A stretch of 64,000 nt of DNA from Streptomyces sp. NBC_00162 (GCF_024611995.1 NZ_CP102509.1:1-64000); one strand, 5' to 3'. Counted from the stretch's first letter, positions 8,780-17,452 are shown. The notes: generated by a model from the sequence alone, not told the origin. Numbers and translations: made by a program.

Positions 8780-9844
8780 CTAGCGGGTATGCGCTTGCGG
8801 CGCGCAGGGGTCGAACTTGTCCTGGGTTGGTGAGGCGGTCGGTGTCGGCGAGGTGCTGGGCGTGAGGGTGGGGCTCGGGGTCGGTTCGGGGCTCGGGGTG
8901 GGCGAGGCTTCTGGCGAAGCACTGGAGGCGGGCCCGCTCGGGAACCCGAAGATCGGTCGCGAGGTGTAGTTGGGCGGGAAGGTGATGATGACCTCGGGCT
9001 TACGGACGAAGGCGGCCTGCTGGACGGTACCGCGGCCCTGGAGGCCGGCTCGTGGGATGAGCTGGTCGGCGTCTTGGGCCCGGCAGTCGCCGGACGTGCC
9101 GATGAAGGAGTCCCCCGTCAGGATCGCGGTCGTCGCCAGAGCGGCCACCGCGACCGCTGCGGCCATCGGACGTAACGCGGGACGCAGTGCTAGGCCTTTC
9201 CCCTGCAGCCACCACGACCGGCTCAAGTCGGCGGCCCCCAGCGTGTGCGAGCCTGCCCCCTCCCCCGCGGATGCCTCGTGGGCCTGTTCGGCCTTCTCGC
9301 GGGCTCGGTGCAGGAGTTCGTCGGCATCCTTCTGGGCCTCGGCGCGCAGTCGCACGGCCTCGGCTTCCGCGCTCGCGCGGATACGGCCTGCTTCCGCGCG
9401 GGCGTCCTCTCGGACGACTTCGGCTTCCTGCGCGGCATCGTCCAGGGTCTGCCGCACCGTGGCACGTAAGCGCTTGCTGGCCGGCTGGGCCTGGCGCTGG
9501 AGCAGCTTGACGTCGCGCCAGCGGCGCGCGCCATTCGTCTATGAGGTCGGTGTCGGCCTGGGACCCGGCTGTGGAGTCCTGATCCGGGTCTCGGGGGTGG
9601 TGAGGACCCGGATGAACTCGAGCAGTGCTTCCAGGGAGGTGAACCGTCTGCCGGAGAGCATCTCGTTCAGGCCGGCCTTGGTCAGCCTGGGCCTCACCGA
9701 GGCGCTGGCCATGATCGCGTAGGACGGCGCGCCGTGGTCGATGTGGAGCCGGTTCAGCTCCTGTGTGAACGCCCGCAGCGCGTCCTCGAACACGGTGATA
9801 GCGGTGGCGTCGTGCGGCTCGATCCCCGGATCTGTCTGTGTCAC
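8780..9844 (-). pseudogene. HTH-coiled-coil-TM protein, module copy 1 (in-frame stop)
   Basis: Start GTG 9844 follows AAGGGGGTG. Residues ~1-85 hold an HTH-like N-terminal domain (LNRLHIDHGAPSYAIMASAS, LTKAGLNEMLSGRRF). After a shortened C-run near 9588 the frame ends at TAG 9539. Downstream the same frame reopens with WRDVKLLQRQAQPAS and a long coiled coil (residues with LDDAAQEAEVVREDARAEA). A transmembrane helix (AAAVAVAALATTAILTG) and a Cys-containing, Pro/Ser/Thr-rich extracytoplasmic tail to 8780 follow. The inferred intact protein would be a membrane-tethered HTH protein. The coiled-coil part could also start at GTG 9457. Compare copy 2 at 29258-30326. Confidence 0.6.
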
Positions 9845-9921
9845 CGGATCACCCCCTTGTCCGGAAACCAACGCTAGAGGGGCCCTGCACCGTACGTACA
9901 CGGAATCTGCCGAACGTTGCT

Positions 9922-9939
9922 GAACGCCGGGCGGCGTTC
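9922..9939. promoter_or_regulatory. 18-bp dyad in divergent promoter region
   Basis: GAACGCC-GGGC-GGCGTTC, a perfect 7-bp dyad in the ~200-bp gap between the HTH gene (start 9844, minus) and the small membrane protein (start 10044, plus). It is conserved at 30404-30421. Position and symmetry suggest an operator for the HTH protein. Confidence 0.45.
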
Positions 9940-10043
9940 GAGGTCAGGGCGGTTTCACGTGCACAGTGACCGACGCTGTCCGGGTCCATGCGGGCACGTA
10001 CAGATCGCTAGGAACCCGCCCCGTCGGCCGCTCTCCTGGAGAC

Positions 10044-10273
10044 ATGACCCACACCGACGCCACACCCCAGACACCCGGCCCGGTACAGCCCCCGCCCGCC
10101 CGGAAGCGGCCACTCCCCCGGAAGATGACCGGCGCAGCCACCGCGACAGCATCGTGCTGATTGTCCTCCTCGCCACCTGCGCCGGCGTCTACCTCACCGT
10201 CGGGGCCACCGGCTTCGCCGGCGTCATCAGCGCCGTCACCGGCCTCTACGGCGCCTGGCGCATGCGCCGCTGA
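10044..10273 (+). pseudogene. Tiny membrane protein, frame break, module copy 1
   Basis: Start ATG 10044 follows TGGAGAC. The first ~20 residues (MTHTDATPQTPGPVQPPPA) are in one frame. The membrane helix (SIVLIVLLATCAGVYLTVGA) and basic C-terminus (YGAWRMRR) are in another, ending TGA 10273. One base missing in the C-rich stretch around 10085-10110 would restore a ~76-aa single-helix protein. The same break is present in copy 2 (30526-30755). It is divergent from the HTH/coiled-coil gene. Confidence 0.55.
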
Positions 10274-10325
10274 TGATCTGGTCGGGTCCGTGAGGTTCTT
10301 GCCGACAGCGGGCTTTGCCGAAGGC

Positions 10326-10404
10326 AAAACAAGAGGGCGGGCCTCCACCCGTTGGGGGTTGAGGCCCGCGCTCCGATCCACTGCTGCGCCGCTTGGCCGC
10401 CGAC
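10326..10404. repeat. 79-bp direct repeat, copy 1
   Basis: Nearly identical to 12325-12403 (a handful of mismatches). It contains a hairpin, GCGGGCCTC paired with GAGGCCCGC around CACCCGTTGGGGGTT, which could act as a terminator. The two copies bracket the three-gene membrane operon at 10690-12331. Three GTGTGAC direct repeats follow (10408, 10430, 10443). Confidence 0.6.
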
Positions 10405-10689
10405 CTTGTGTGACAACTCCCGAAGTCCTGTGTGACCGGCCCGTGTGACTCGGTGCTGACACCTGACGCTGACAACGTCGGCCATGGCCGGGGCGGCCCC
10501 AGGGCAGCTGCCGAGGTGAGGCATGGAGTCTCGGCGCGGCGACCATGTCGGTGGCGGCAAGGTCTTTGAGGGCCTGGTGCTGGGCGGCGTCGCGGCGGGC
10601 GATGCCGCCGTCGACCCAGATACGGAGGATGGGTTTCCGCCTCAACGGGCCGGCTGGGAGAAAGGGGGACGGTCGTGGCAGCGACCGGC

Positions 10690-11121
10690 TCAGCCCAGCT
10701 GCTTCAGCAGCTGGGCAAACGAGACGGTCGCAAAGTTGGTTCCCATGTCCACGATGTCAAGGCGGCCCGCGGGCTCGCTATTCCACGAGATCTTGCCCGC
10801 CCTGTCCATCGGAGAGACGTCGACGGTGAAGTCCTCTTCCACGGCAAGGCTTGTGTAGCGGATCGACAGCACGTGGCGCGGCTTGCGCGTCACATTCATG
10901 AGGTTGCTGTTGTAGCGCAGCCGAGCGAGGTTGATCCCGATGTCCCCGCACTTGGCACAGTCCACACGCTTAGTCACCTTGTCCGGATCCCACGACCAGT
11001 GTGTCGTAGCGAACTCGGTGTCGACGGAGCCACGGTCCTTCCGCATCGCGGCCAGGCGGCTTGACGCTTGGAGGGAGTCGAAGGGCGCGTTTCGAGGCAG
11101 CTGGATCACCTTCTGCCTCAC
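10690..11121 (-). CDS. Hypothetical protein, overlaps membrane gene
   Basis: 143 aa from GTG 11121, overlapping the stop of the upstream membrane gene (GTGA). It is soluble, with a CxxC pair (DCAKCGD) and beta-strand-like segments. It may not be independent. The upstream protein ends GGWFNPGTAS and this one begins QKVIQLPRNAPFDSLQ; joined by one base they would give a continuous extracytoplasmic domain. Read as a separate gene it lacks any export signal. Function unknown. Confidence 0.5.
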   Translation of the reverse strand: MRQKVIQLPRNAPFDSLQASSRLAAMRKDRGSVDTEFATTHWSWDPDKVTKRVDCAKCGDIGINLARLRYNSNLMNVTRKPRHVLSIRYTSLAVEEDFTVDVSPMDRAGKISWNSEPAGRLDIVDMGTNFATVSFAQLLKQLG

Positions 11122-12116
11122 GAGGCGGTCCCCGGGTTGAACCAGCCGCCGGGATCGGACAGGGACCCCCAGTAGACGAGTTTGGCGGTGGGTGAGCCCG
11201 CGTAGAGTTGGCTCTCGCCCCGGCCCTCGCGCCAGTCCTGGATCGACTCTTCGTTCGGTCTGGATTTCGACGACACGCCGAGTACGGTGACCACGCTAGC
11301 GAGCATCCAGAACGGCACGGTCCCGGTGTTCTCCAGGGTGACGGTAATCGGCACGTACAGGATCCGCTTGTCCGGAGAGGCGTACGGGGTACCGAAAGCC
11401 ACCTCGTAGTGCCTTCGTTCAAGGACGGTGGCGGGCTGGTAGATCCCCGAGTACGCCAGGTTCATCGCCGCCACAAGGGCGGACGCGGTGACCCCCAGTG
11501 CAAAGCGGCGAGGATGGCGGATTCCCTGCCACGGCTTCTCCCGGCACACCCGCCAGGTGGCCCACAGGGACCAGACCCACAGCGAGAGATAGCTAAGGCA
11601 GTACGGGAAGTACTCCTTCTCCTGCAGCCAGAGGGCCAGCAGGAGGCTGCACACGACCAGGGCGACGATCACCCCGGCCAGGGCGACAGCGCCGGAATAC
11701 TTGAAGACCCGCTTGCTCCAGTGGTCGAAAGCCGCCGCCGCCGCCACGGCCAGGAGGAAGCCGCCCACGATGAACATCCACCCCATAATCCGGCCCGCGA
11801 AGGTCAGTGCCTCGAAGACGTCCGGGAGGCCGATGTCGACCAGCAGGGCCGCGGATCCGAGCAGACCTGCTACCAGCAGCACCAGCGTGGCACGCCGCCC
11901 AAGCGGCCGGTCGGGCCAGATGTCAGGGCCTCCCCCATGCCAGGACACTGCCGGGTTGACGGCTGGCTCCGTCCTTTCGGGGAACCCGGACCGGTTCAGC
12001 AATCGACGGAGCTCCCGCAGCGACCAGGCCCGACCGACGGTCACCCCGTCCACCCGGACCTCACGCAGGCCACGGCTGTCCGGAGGATCGACCACCGCCC
12101 GCTTCTGATGGCTCAT
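11118..12116 (-). CDS. Multi-pass membrane protein, hypothetical
   Basis: 332 aa from ATG 12116, overlapping the upstream gene (ATGA). About 90 soluble N-terminal residues (RELRRLLNRSGF) precede four to five membrane helices: LVLLVAGLLGSAALLV, IMGWMFIVGGFLLAVAAAAA, AVALAGVIVALVVCSLLLAL, YLSLWVWSLWATW and ALGVTASALVAAMNLAY. A ~100-residue strand-rich domain follows (YVPITVTLENTGTVPFWMLA), probably extracytoplasmic. Middle gene of a coupled three-gene operon. No family recognised. Confidence 0.65.
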   Translation of the reverse strand: MSHQKRAVVDPPDSRGLREVRVDGVTVGRAWSLRELRRLLNRSGFPERTEPAVNPAVSWHGGGPDIWPDRPLGRRATLVLLVAGLLGSAALLVDIGLPDVFEALTFAGRIMGWMFIVGGFLLAVAAAAAFDHWSKRVFKYSGAVALAGVIVALVVCSLLLALWLQEKEYFPYCLSYLSLWVWSLWATWRVCREKPWQGIRHPRRFALGVTASALVAAMNLAYSGIYQPATVLERRHYEVAFGTPYASPDKRILYVPITVTLENTGTVPFWMLASVVTVLGVSSKSRPNEESIQDWREGRGESQLYAGSPTAKLVYWGSLSDPGGWFNPGTAS

Positions 12117-12331
12117 GAGGCCAGACTCTCCGCCAGGACCCCGTCATGCACCTTGGATGCTCCGATTGACCGACCCTCCAACCCGACCTCGCTGTCGGCG
12201 CCGCGCTCGCGTGATCCGGCGACCGCATCGGATTCGCCCGGGTCTCCAGCAAGGGCCAGGACCTCGCTGTACAGGTCCTCCCCCTGGAGGAGGCTGGCTG
12301 CGTACGCATCTACGTCCCGGCCTGAAAACAA
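12113..12331 (-). CDS. Small hypothetical protein, first gene of membrane operon
   Basis: 72 aa from TTG 12331 (FSGRDVDAYAASLLQGEDLY...), acidic and soluble, ending in an ATGA overlap with the membrane gene. Its start lies inside the 79-bp repeat at 12325-12403, so the 5' end was probably replaced when that repeat was formed; the natural start may be lost. Confidence 0.45.
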   Translation of the reverse strand: MFSGRDVDAYAASLLQGEDLYSEVLALAGDPGESDAVAGSRERGADSEVGLEGRSIGASKVHDGVLAESLAS

Positions 12332-12403
12332 GAAAGCGGGCGTCCACCCGTTGGGGGTTGAGGCCCGCGCTCCGATCCACTGCTGCGCCGTTTGGCCGCC
12401 GAC
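12325..12403. repeat. 79-bp direct repeat, copy 2
   Basis: Second copy of the repeat at 10326-10404, with one mismatch in the hairpin stem. It overlaps the 5' end of the operon's first ORF. Confidence 0.6.
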
Positions 12404-12496
12404 TGCAGCTTTCGATCGTCACTGCCTAGTCAGAATCACGGCTGCCCAGAAAATGCGCGAAGGGCACACAGCTGGACGTCACCGCCGCACCAGCCA

Positions 12497-12604
12497 TCAC
12501 GGCGTTGACGAGAGATGTGGTGGATATGTAGACCACCGCTCCGGCGCGAGGGTCTTCGCGGCCTGCGGGGACAGACGCACCGCCCACGGCTGCTCTTCGG
12601 TCAC
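12497..12604 (-). pseudogene. Truncated RelE/ParE-like toxin
   Basis: GTG 12604 overlaps the stop of the DUF6247-type gene (GTGA). The first ~23 residues (TEEQPWAVRLSPQAAKTLA) match the start of RelE/ParE-type toxins, in which a first strand is followed by a helix; the remainder (PERWSTYPPH...) is unrelated and stops at 12497. The catalytic C-terminal part is missing, so only the stub remains. Assignment rests on the short motif and its place after DUF6247. Confidence 0.45.
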
Positions 12605-12906
12605 GGGCGGCCGCCGAGGACGTCGTCCAGGTCCACGAAGTCGGAGTCGTCCTGGCCGGAGTCCATGAAGGCGTCGACGTCTGGGGCCGCGGCCACGCGC
12701 AGCTGCCAGGTGCGCACCACCTCATGCAGAGGGGTGAGGCTGAACGCGTGGCGGGCGTCCTCCAGGGCCTTGGCCCAGTCCCGCTCGAACGCCGGCACCC
12801 ACTGCTCGGCACGGCGGTCCGCCCGGAGCTGGGCCAGGAGTTCGGCCGCAGCGCCAGGGGCGGGCGCGTAGGGGGCGGCGGGGGTGTGGTCGGGCTGGGC
12901 GCTCAT
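12601..12906 (-). CDS. DUF6247-type protein (antitoxin-like)
   Basis: 101 aa from ATG 12906 with GGAGGAGCCG upstream. The core AELLAQLRADRRAEQWVPAFERDW...ALEDARHAFSLTPLHEVVRTW is the pattern I know from the actinobacterial family DUF6247 (from memory), usually the first gene of a small two-gene unit with a RelE-like partner. A short acidic tail (DDSDFVDLDDVLGG) follows. Here its partner is truncated, leaving an orphan. Confidence 0.65.
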   Translation of the reverse strand: MSAQPDHTPAAPYAPAPGAAAELLAQLRADRRAEQWVPAFERDWAKALEDARHAFSLTPLHEVVRTWQLRVAAAPDVDAFMDSGQDDSDFVDLDDVLGGRP

Positions 12907-13060
12907 CGGCTCCTCCTGCGGCGGGTGCTACCGGCCACGGTAGAACGCCGTGGCCCTGGCCGTGACGGTTCCGGCGGAGCAGTCGACGGCAGGTCTGGCG
13001 GGCGGTGGCCAGCGCAGCGGACGATGGCGTTCACAAGATGACAGATCGGGGTGGGGGTCC

Positions 13061-14203
13061 TTGAACCGGGATGATTTCTTCAGCGGCGGGGACGGGTGGG
13101 CGCAGCTCTGGGTTTTGGATGTGGCGCTGATCGAGTCGCTGCGCTTTGGTCCCCTGGCTGACAGGACGGATCTTGATGTGGCGGTCGCTCTGACCAAGCT
13201 CCTGTATGAGGACTTCGTCAGCTACGGAACCGACGGCAGGGACAGGCGCCTTGATGACGAGGGCGTGGTGCTCGTCATCAAGGCGCACGGCGCTGTCGTG
13301 CGGCGGCTGGCCCTGGAGGTGCCGGCGTGGCCGTTCAGAACCTTCGACGGCCCGCATGGCTTCGGCACCTACTGGCGCAAGAACGACATGAGCGGCAGTT
13401 GGCAGGCCCGGCGGGACTGCGTCGAGGGCATCCTCGGACCGACCCGGGACGCGTTGGAGGAACTCCAGGAGCTGGAGTACGAGAGTCGCTTCAAGCAGGG
13501 GCCGGCAGGCAGCTTCAAGAACCTGATCTTCGCTGCGGTCGGGCCCAAGCCGGAGATCGTCCTGCGGGACGCGGTGAACAACGACGTCGAGATAGTCCGC
13601 AATGCAGAGAACTGCCTGGTGTACTCGGACCCACTGCCGCCCCATGGCCTCACCTGGCGTCAGATGGTCGCCTGGTGGCGCACCCACCATCAACCCGACG
13701 CGGACGAGAAGACGGCAGCCGACGCCCTCTATCGTCGCCTGTACCGGTCGCTGGACTCACTCCCCGAGCAGCTCGTGCTGCGCACCTACTGTGCGGCCTA
13801 CGCGGAGACCGACGGCTTCGAGCTTCCCGCGCTGATCCCACAGGTCTACCTCCACTACGACCCGTACACGCGCAGGAGCGGCAAGCAGTCCGGTGCGCTA
13901 TACCGGCAGCGGATGGATTTCCTCCTCCTCGCACCTGACCGGTCCCGGATCGTCATCGAGGTGGATGGCGTCCAGCACTACGGTCGCAAGAACCCACCCG
14001 ATGCCGAGGGGCGGGTCACCTATACCGCCGTGCCGCAGCTTTACTCGGACATGGTCGCGGAGGACCGGCGCCTGCGCCTGGCCGGCTATGAGATCTACCG
14101 GTTCGGAGGCTGGGAACTCACACAGCCCCAGGGGAAGGGCGAACGGATCCTCACGGCCTTCTTTACCGACCTTCTCAAACGGCACAGGAAACCTGCCCCG
14201 TAG
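13061..14203 (+). CDS. Putative defence nuclease with Vsr/DUF559-like C-terminus
   Basis: 380 aa from TTG 13061 (GGGGTGGGGG just upstream); a longer GTG start at 12950 has no ribosome binding site. The N-terminal ~160 residues hold WPFRTFDG...GTYWRKND...GSWQARRDCVEGILGP. The middle contains LTWRQMVAWW and SLPEQLVLRTYCAAYAE. The C-terminus has RMDFLLLAPD, IVIEVDGVQHYG and MVAEDRRLRLAGYEIYRFGG, the D...ExDGxQH...ED signature of very-short-patch-repair-like (DUF559/PD-D/ExK) nucleases. The N-terminal part may resemble AbiJ-type HEPN domains; that is a guess from memory. It is monocistronic. Confidence 0.65.
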   Translation: MNRDDFFSGGDGWAQLWVLDVALIESLRFGPLADRTDLDVAVALTKLLYEDFVSYGTDGRDRRLDDEGVVLVIKAHGAVVRRLALEVPAWPFRTFDGPHGFGTYWRKNDMSGSWQARRDCVEGILGPTRDALEELQELEYESRFKQGPAGSFKNLIFAAVGPKPEIVLRDAVNNDVEIVRNAENCLVYSDPLPPHGLTWRQMVAWWRTHHQPDADEKTAADALYRRLYRSLDSLPEQLVLRTYCAAYAETDGFELPALIPQVYLHYDPYTRRSGKQSGALYRQRMDFLLLAPDRSRIVIEVDGVQHYGRKNPPDAEGRVTYTAVPQLYSDMVAEDRRLRLAGYEIYRFGGWELTQPQGKGERILTAFFTDLLKRHRKPAP

Positions 14204-14422
14204 CACCGGCGTCACGCGGCAGGACCGCCCGCACGACGGGCTGCCGCCCGGATCCATACGGCACCCGGACACCCCGCGGCCCCGGCCCCTCCCCGGCCGG
14301 GGACCCAGAGCCACCCAGCGAAACCCCGGGCGCCAGCGCTCGTACCGCGATCCCCGGGCAACCGGCTCGACGGCAGCAGCCCGCCCGGCATCGTGCACCG
14401 CTCGGCCAGCGCCGACGACTAG

Positions 14423-15424
14423 GCACTGTTTCTCGGATCATGTGCGGAGCCAGATGATGAGGGCTGCGAGGGTGACGGTGCCGAGGTAGATGTAGGCGCG
14501 TTTCTCGTAACGGGTGGCGACGGCGCGGAAGCCCTTCAGGCGATTGATGGCGCGTTCGACGGTGTTGCGTTTCTTGTAGCGCTCGCTGTCGAAGCCGGTG
14601 GGGCGGCCGCCTCGGGAACCGCGGTTCCTGCGGTGTCTTTGCTGGTCGCGGCGTTCGGGGATGGTGTGCCGGATTCCGCGTCGTCGCAGGTAGCGACGGT
14701 TCTTCCGGGATGTGTAGGCCTTGTCCGCCAGGACATGGTCGGGCCGGGTGCGGGGCCGTCCCACTCCGATACGGGGCACGGAGACCTGCTCCAGTACCCG
14801 CTCGAATTGCGGGCCGTCACCGTAGTGTCCGGGTGTCAGGACGAGGGCGAGAGGCCGGCATCGCCCGTCAGCGGCGAGGTGGATTTTGGTGGTGAATCCG
14901 CCGCGGGAGCGTCCCAGGCACTCGCCGATCTGACCACTTCCTCGAGCCGGACCGCCAGTTTCCGCAATGCCGGATCGACCTGGTTCGTCCCCCCAACGTT
15001 CCCCTTTTGGGGAGCCGGGGCCGTCGGTGCCTTCCTTGCGCCGGCGGCGTGCTGGTGGGCCCGCACCGCTGTCGAGTCCACCGAGACGTCCCAGTCGATC
15101 TGGCCCGTGGCGTCTTCGGTCGCCTGGATCCGGGACAGCAGCATCGTCCACGTTCCATCGGCTGACCAGCGGCGATGGCGTTTGTAGACGGTCTCCCACG
15201 GCCCGAACCGCTCCGGTAGATCCCGCCACTGCACGCCCGTCCGAACCCGGTAGAGCACCCCGTTGATCACCCGGCGGTGATCACTCCACCGGCCCCCACG
15301 GGCGCCACCAGGAGGCAGGAACGACTCCAGCCGGTCCCACTCCGCGTTCGTCAGATCCCCACGGCCCATGCAGCCAGCCTGACCCCAACACCCCACCCAC
15401 GTCAGGAGATCCGAGAAACAGTGC
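14423..15424. mobile_element. IS5-family element (IS427-like group)
   Basis: Complete 1002-bp element: 16-bp perfect terminal repeats (GCACTGTTTCTCGGAT at 14423; its complement ends at 15424) flanked by the 4-bp direct repeat CTAG (14419-14422 and 15425-15428), a YTAR-type target site. It holds one transposase read through a -1 frameshift. The intact ends and target duplication indicate a recent insertion. It landed at the stop codon of the gene at 15425-16075 and left that TAG intact. Confidence 0.9.
14438..15369 (-). CDS. IS5-family DDE transposase, -1 frameshift fusion
   Basis: The first frame starts at ATG 15369 (MGRGDLTNAEWDRLESFLPP) and covers the HTH part and first catalytic Asp (VDSTAVRAHQHAAGA). 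The second frame carries LGRSRGGFTTKIHLA, the second Asp (VLADKAY) and the Glu (NTVERAINRLKGFRAVATRYEKRA) to TGA 14438. The switch fits a -1 slip at CCAAAAGGGG near 15005-15015, where CAA-AAG can re-pair as CCA-AAA. IS427-group elements are known to use programmed frameshifting, so this is probably functional, giving ~310 aa. Confidence 0.85.
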
Positions 15425-16075
15425 CTAGTCGACGGTCGCCCTGACCGTCTGCCCGACCGCGGCCGCCCGTGCGGCCGACAGGTCGGTGCAGCGGATCCCG
15501 CCGCCGGGGTGCCACTCCAACACCGGCCCCACCGCGTCGCCGTGCTCGGCGCACCAGGAAACGGGCACCACCCCGCCGCAGACGTGCCGCCTGCACACGC
15601 ACACCTCGCCCGGACCCGAGTACGCGACGCCGTGGCGGACCACCCCGCCCGCCGGCCCTGACACAGCGGTGCCGCGCAGGCCGGCCGGCCATGCCAGCGT
15701 CAGGCGCAGGCCTCCCGATCCCGACCGGAACCGGTCGATCACGCGGACCTCGCCGAGGACGGCCAGGGGCGGTGTCCCGGGCGTGGCCAGGTGCTTGACG
15801 GTCAGTCCGAACGTGCTGGCGGAGAGGGCGGCGAGGGTGTCGGCGTCTTCGTTGGTGGACCAGCCGGACAGGCGGTCCTCGTCTGCGGCGTCGTCGGCCA
15901 GGAGCAGGTGCGGGTCGTCCAGCCGGAACCGGCGTGGGCCGCCACCTGCTCCGGCGACGACCAGGGCGGCGGACGGTGCTTCTGTGGGTACGGCGATCTT
16001 GCCGTGGGCCAGGAGCCAGGCGACGGCCGCGGCTCGGTCGAACTCCGGGCTCGTCTCCGATGTTCGATCTCGTGG
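15425..16075 (-). pseudogene. 5'-truncated hypothetical gene
   Basis: An open frame of ~216 codons without a start: EFDRAAAVAWLLAHGKIAVP, HLLLADDAADEDRLSGW, VLGEVRVIDRFRSGSGG, then a Cys-rich block (VCVCRRHVCGGVVPVSWCAEHGD) and a C-terminal EWHPGGGIRC segment. The coding signal is strong to a TAG shared with the IS target site. The 5' end is lost at a junction near 16076 with integrase debris. An internal ATG at 15742 could give a 105-aa product. Function unknown; the Cys pattern suggests zinc binding. Confidence 0.55.
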
Positions 16076-16127
16076 TTACGGAGACCGAGGCCCGGTACTG
16101 GTGAAGGGGCAGTGTTTTGACCTTGCG

Positions 16128-16586
16128 CTATTCCTTGGAGTTGGTGCTCTCGCAGGCCGCGAGATAGTCAGCCCAGTCGTCCTGTACGAATCGGGCCCAC
16201 CGGTGTGCGGTGCTGGAGGCAACGCCGAACAGGTCGCTGACGATGGTCGGTGGGAGCGCGGCCACGACTTCGATCATGGCGGTGTTGCGGGCGCTGATGT
16301 TCGGCAGGCCATGTTGCTTCATGAGGGTGTGGACCCATCCCGCACTGCGGGGTCGGCTGGTCGGCCGTCCGGGCAGGAGGAAGCGCGGGCCGTCACAGGA
16401 CGGCTCGCCGAGCATCGACACATGGGCTGGTCGCTCGATCTGTTCCTCGATGAGGCGGGCCAGTTTGGGTGCCAGCAGGACGGGGTTCCGGTCGAGGGTG
16501 AGATAGGCGCCCGTCTTGTCCTTGTGAAATCGGTCGGTGGTCAGGGCGACGATGCGAGTGACGGGCAGGCCATAGAGCCTGACCAA
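16128..16586 (-). pseudogene. C-terminal fragment of integrase-like protein
   Basis: About 153 residues: LVRLYGLPVTRIVALTTDRF, LARLIEEQI, FLLPGRPTSRP, ARNTAMIEVVAALPPTIVSDLFGVASSTAHRWARFVQDDWADYL. This matches my memory of the C-terminus of a large Streptomyces tyrosine-recombinase-like protein found next to mobile DNA. The upstream part is absent and the sequence breaks near 16590, so the fragment is not expected to work. No attachment site seen. Confidence 0.55.
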
Positions 16587-16658
16587 GGCGCCTACGACAG
16601 GCGGCCGGACGGCCTAGCGGGGGCATCGCCCATCGGCCCGGTGTACGGGCGGACCGGG

Positions 16659-16895
16659 TCAGCCCTCGGGAGCACCCTCCGCCGTCTTCGCCGCAGTCAC
16701 CAGGTCCTTTTCGACCTCGTAGCGGTTCTGGCCGGTCGCCTTCGCATGATTGGTGATCGCGTCGTGCACCACAGCGGCGGCCTCCAGCCACGGCCGCCAC
16801 GCCTCCGCGCTGTACGGGCCGGCCGTCGCCCGTGCACGGGCCTGATCGGCCGCACGCCGGAGCTGGATAAGTTCGTCGGCCAGTTCGATTGCCAC
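16659..16895 (-). CDS. Small helical protein, hypothetical
   Basis: 78 aa from GTG 16895: AIELADELIQLRRAADQARARA, EAAAVVHDAITNHAKATGQN, YEVEKDLVTAAKTAE. Almost wholly helical with coiled-coil character; coding statistics look real. No clear ribosome binding site. No family recognised; it may be a remnant of a gene pair lost at the neighbouring integrase deletion. Confidence 0.5.
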   Translation of the reverse strand: MAIELADELIQLRRAADQARARATAGPYSAEAWRPWLEAAAVVHDAITNHAKATGQNRYEVEKDLVTAAKTAEGAPEG

Positions 16896-17007
16896 CGCGA
16901 GATCTTGAGGGCTGGCCCCACCCGCCAGTCCGCGCCCTGTCCTGTGCCAGGCGCCTACCAGCCCATACCCCGTGCCACGTCTATCTTGGCGGCGGCTATC
17001 TCTTCGC

Positions 17008-17349
17008 TTACCAGTCCCGGCCGGCGATCAGCTCCTCTGCATCCGCGTCCGTGAACCCGTATGCCGACGCGACAAACCAGAAGTCCTCGGCGATCAACTC
17101 ACGCGCAATCGTCTCGATCCCACTCCCGGCTGCCTCGAACTGCGTCTCCAGAAGGTTGAACTCCTCCGTCGCGGCCTGGGTGAGTGCATACAGGGCCTCC
17201 AGATCCGACGGCTGCTCGGCCTCAATCCGCTCGCACAGCCGCAGCAGGATCGCTCCGCCCTGGTCGACGACCTGATCGGGGAAGTACGAGTCCTCGTACA
17301 TCCGCCGCAGAAACGCATGCCCTGCCACCCGCTGGTTAGTGATCGGCAT
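17008..17349 (-). CDS. DUF5713 family protein, copy 1
   Basis: 113 aa from ATG 17349 (MPITNQRVAGHAFLRRMYED...), with GGGGAAGCGC upstream. Conserved blocks YFPDQVVDQGGAILLRLCERIEAE, LYALTQAATEEFN and ELIAEDFWFVASAYGF match the family DUF5713 (from memory), single-domain soluble proteins of unknown function. A diverged copy (several substitutions) is at 35345-35686 inside a ~480-bp duplicated segment (16968-17450 / 35306-35787). IS256 lies immediately upstream of both. Confidence 0.8.
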   Translation of the reverse strand: MPITNQRVAGHAFLRRMYEDSYFPDQVVDQGGAILLRLCERIEAEQPSDLEALYALTQAATEEFNLLETQFEAAGSGIETIARELIAEDFWFVASAYGFTDADAEELIAGRDW

Positions 17350-17452
17350 GCGCTTCCCCATCCCCGCAGAACAACTGACGAGCCGATCATGCAATGCACC
17401 ACTGACAACGACGCCGCCCATGTGCGCCAGACCGCTCGTGACCGGCGCTCTC

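Noticed and set aside
10404..10449. Three GTGTGAC repeats as replication iterons
   Set aside because: Units are only 7 bp, unevenly spaced (22 and 13 bp), with no replication gene nearby.
11208..12668. 486-aa plus-strand ORF opposite the membrane operon
   Set aside because: Antisense to clear membrane helices; Arg/Pro/His-rich with no domain.
15486..17054. 522-aa plus ORF
   Set aside because: Runs antisense through three minus-strand gene pieces; no motif or start signal.
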